Positions 4,644-5,544 of a DNA stretch of 5,544 nucleotides are shown one piece after another. The first letter of the stretch is position 1, and each line of letters begins with the position of its first letter. The DNA lies in assembly GCA_021795055.1 (NCBI GenBank), contig JAJYPW010000065.1:1-5544 (forward strand), read 5' to 3'. The notes beneath the pieces are model-generated. The model had not been told where the DNA came from. It did not search any database and was given only the letters and a program-made list of their open reading frames with translations. Made by a program: the position numbers and the translations under genes. The DNA comes from Thermoplasmata archaeon. GTDB taxonomy: Archaea > Thermoplasmatota > Thermoplasmata > Thermoplasmatales > Thermoplasmataceae.

Positions 4644-5544
4644 GCTACGTGATGGAAAGTCTTAGGGATGCATACGGTGAAGAACTTGTCAGGCTCGGGG
4701 GAAAGAACAAGGATCTTGTAGTTCTGGATGCTGATCTATCCTCCTCGACGAAAACAGCGGCCTTTGGAAAGAAATTTCCTGATCGCTTTTTCAACATGGG
4801 GATAAGTGAGCAGTCAATGGTGGCTACAGCTGCAGGACTGGCATTATCGGGCAAGAAGGTATTTGCTTCTACTTTCGCAGTCTTCCTGATGAGGGCCTAC
4901 GAACAGTTGAGGCAGTCTGTCTGCTACAATTACGTGGATGCCAAATTCGTGACCACACACGCCGGGATAACTGTCGGTGAGGACGGTGCAACGCACCAGA
5001 TAATCGAGGACATTGGCATAATGTCAGGTCTTCCTAACATGTCGGTTATAGTCCCGGTTGACTCCGTAGAGACAAGGAGCGTTATTCAATATCTTCATGA
5101 TTCTACAAGGACACCGTATTACGTGAGATTGTCAAGAGAGAAATTCCCCGTGATCAATGACCGGAACTACGAATACGTTCCTGGTAAATCGGTGACATTC
5201 AAGGATGGCTCCGACATAACAATATTTGCAATCGGCGCGATGGTAAGGTTTGCGATTGATGCAGCCATGTCGCTTAAGGAGAAGGGGATTGATGCAAGGG
5301 TGGTGAACATGAGTTCAATCAAGCCTCTTGATGAATCCGCAATAATAAAGGCAGCCTCGGAGACCGGCGGCATAATCACGGCCGAAGAGCATTCCATTTA
5401 TAACGGCCTGGGCAGCAGGGTCGCGGAGGTAATCGCAGAAAACAGACGCGTTCCGATGAAGAGGATCGGTATGCGTGATTCGTTCGGCAAGTCAGGAAAC
5501 GGCTGGGAACTCTTCGATTACTTTCATATGTCCGCTTCAGATAT
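4640..5544 (+). CDS. tktB: Transketolase, C-terminal subunit (partial, end off the right edge)
   Basis: This is the second half of the split transketolase, with the pyrimidine-binding and C-terminal domains. From TTG 4640 there are 301 complete codons and no stop. Family members are about 310-320 residues and the final DSFGKSGNGWELFDYF helix is already visible, so only some 10-20 residues should be missing. ESLRDAYGEELVRLG opens the domain and DADLSSSTKT (30-39) follows. MGISEQSM carries the Glu (E57) that activates the cofactor in the partner active site. TTHAGITVGEDGATHQ (105-120) contains the substrate His (H107), and YVRLSREKFPV has the basic residues expected at the sugar phosphate. Alternative starts at GTG 4649 or ATG 4652 would remove only three or four residues. 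DXS or a pyruvate dehydrogenase E1 beta subunit share the fold, but the neighbouring subunit and these motifs favour transketolase. Confidence 0.95.
   Translation, partial: MSYVMESLRDAYGEELVRLGGKNKDLVVLDADLSSSTKTAAFGKKFPDRFFNMGISEQSMVATAAGLALSGKKVFASTFAVFLMRAYEQLRQSVCYNYVDAKFVTTHAGITVGEDGATHQIIEDIGIMSGLPNMSVIVPVDSVETRSVIQYLHDSTRTPYYVRLSREKFPVINDRNYEYVPGKSVTFKDGSDITIFAIGAMVRFAIDAAMSLKEKGIDARVVNMSSIKPLDESAIIKAASETGGIITAEEHSIYNGLGSRVAEVIAENRRVPMKRIGMRDSFGKSGNGWELFDYFHMSASD

Overview
The window looks like chromosomal DNA from an archaeon, most probably Thermoplasmata (Thermoplasmatales or a related acidophile lineage). Three things point there. The transketolase is split into separate N- and C-terminal subunit genes. 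The ftsZ gene has a TATA/BRE promoter placed so that its mRNA should be leaderless. A surface protein carries the FxETGLPSGTxW repeat that is frequent in that group. The lineage is inferred from gene style only; no marker gene such as rRNA is present.

Layout. The left third is on the minus strand. It holds a membrane-embedded family 2/21-like glycosyltransferase (885-1964), followed downstream by an N-terminally anchored, sequon-rich, repeat-containing extracellular protein (start 729, running off the left edge). The right part is on the plus strand. It holds ftsZ (2276-3343), a roughly 470-base stretch with no convincing gene, and the two-gene transketolase operon (N subunit 3816-4643, C subunit 4640 to beyond the right edge). 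The glycosyltransferase and ftsZ are divergent across a 311-base intergenic region that holds both promoters.

Expression signals. Four TATA-like promoters can be proposed. ftsZ has no Shine-Dalgarno sequence and its TATA box is centred about 26 bases before the ATG. The glycosyltransferase and both transketolase subunits use GTG or TTG starts, each 7-9 bases after a perfect GGAGG. The two transketolase genes overlap by 4 bases (TTGA), which suggests translational coupling.

How the genes relate. The glycosyltransferase and surface protein may both serve the cell envelope. FtsZ serves cell division. Transketolase serves the non-oxidative pentose phosphate rearrangements. I see no mobile element, CRISPR array, tRNA or rRNA, and no strong case for a new multi-gene system. 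The least explained parts are the stretch at 3344-3797, with its weak minus-strand reading frame and inverted repeats, and the repeat-bearing surface protein.
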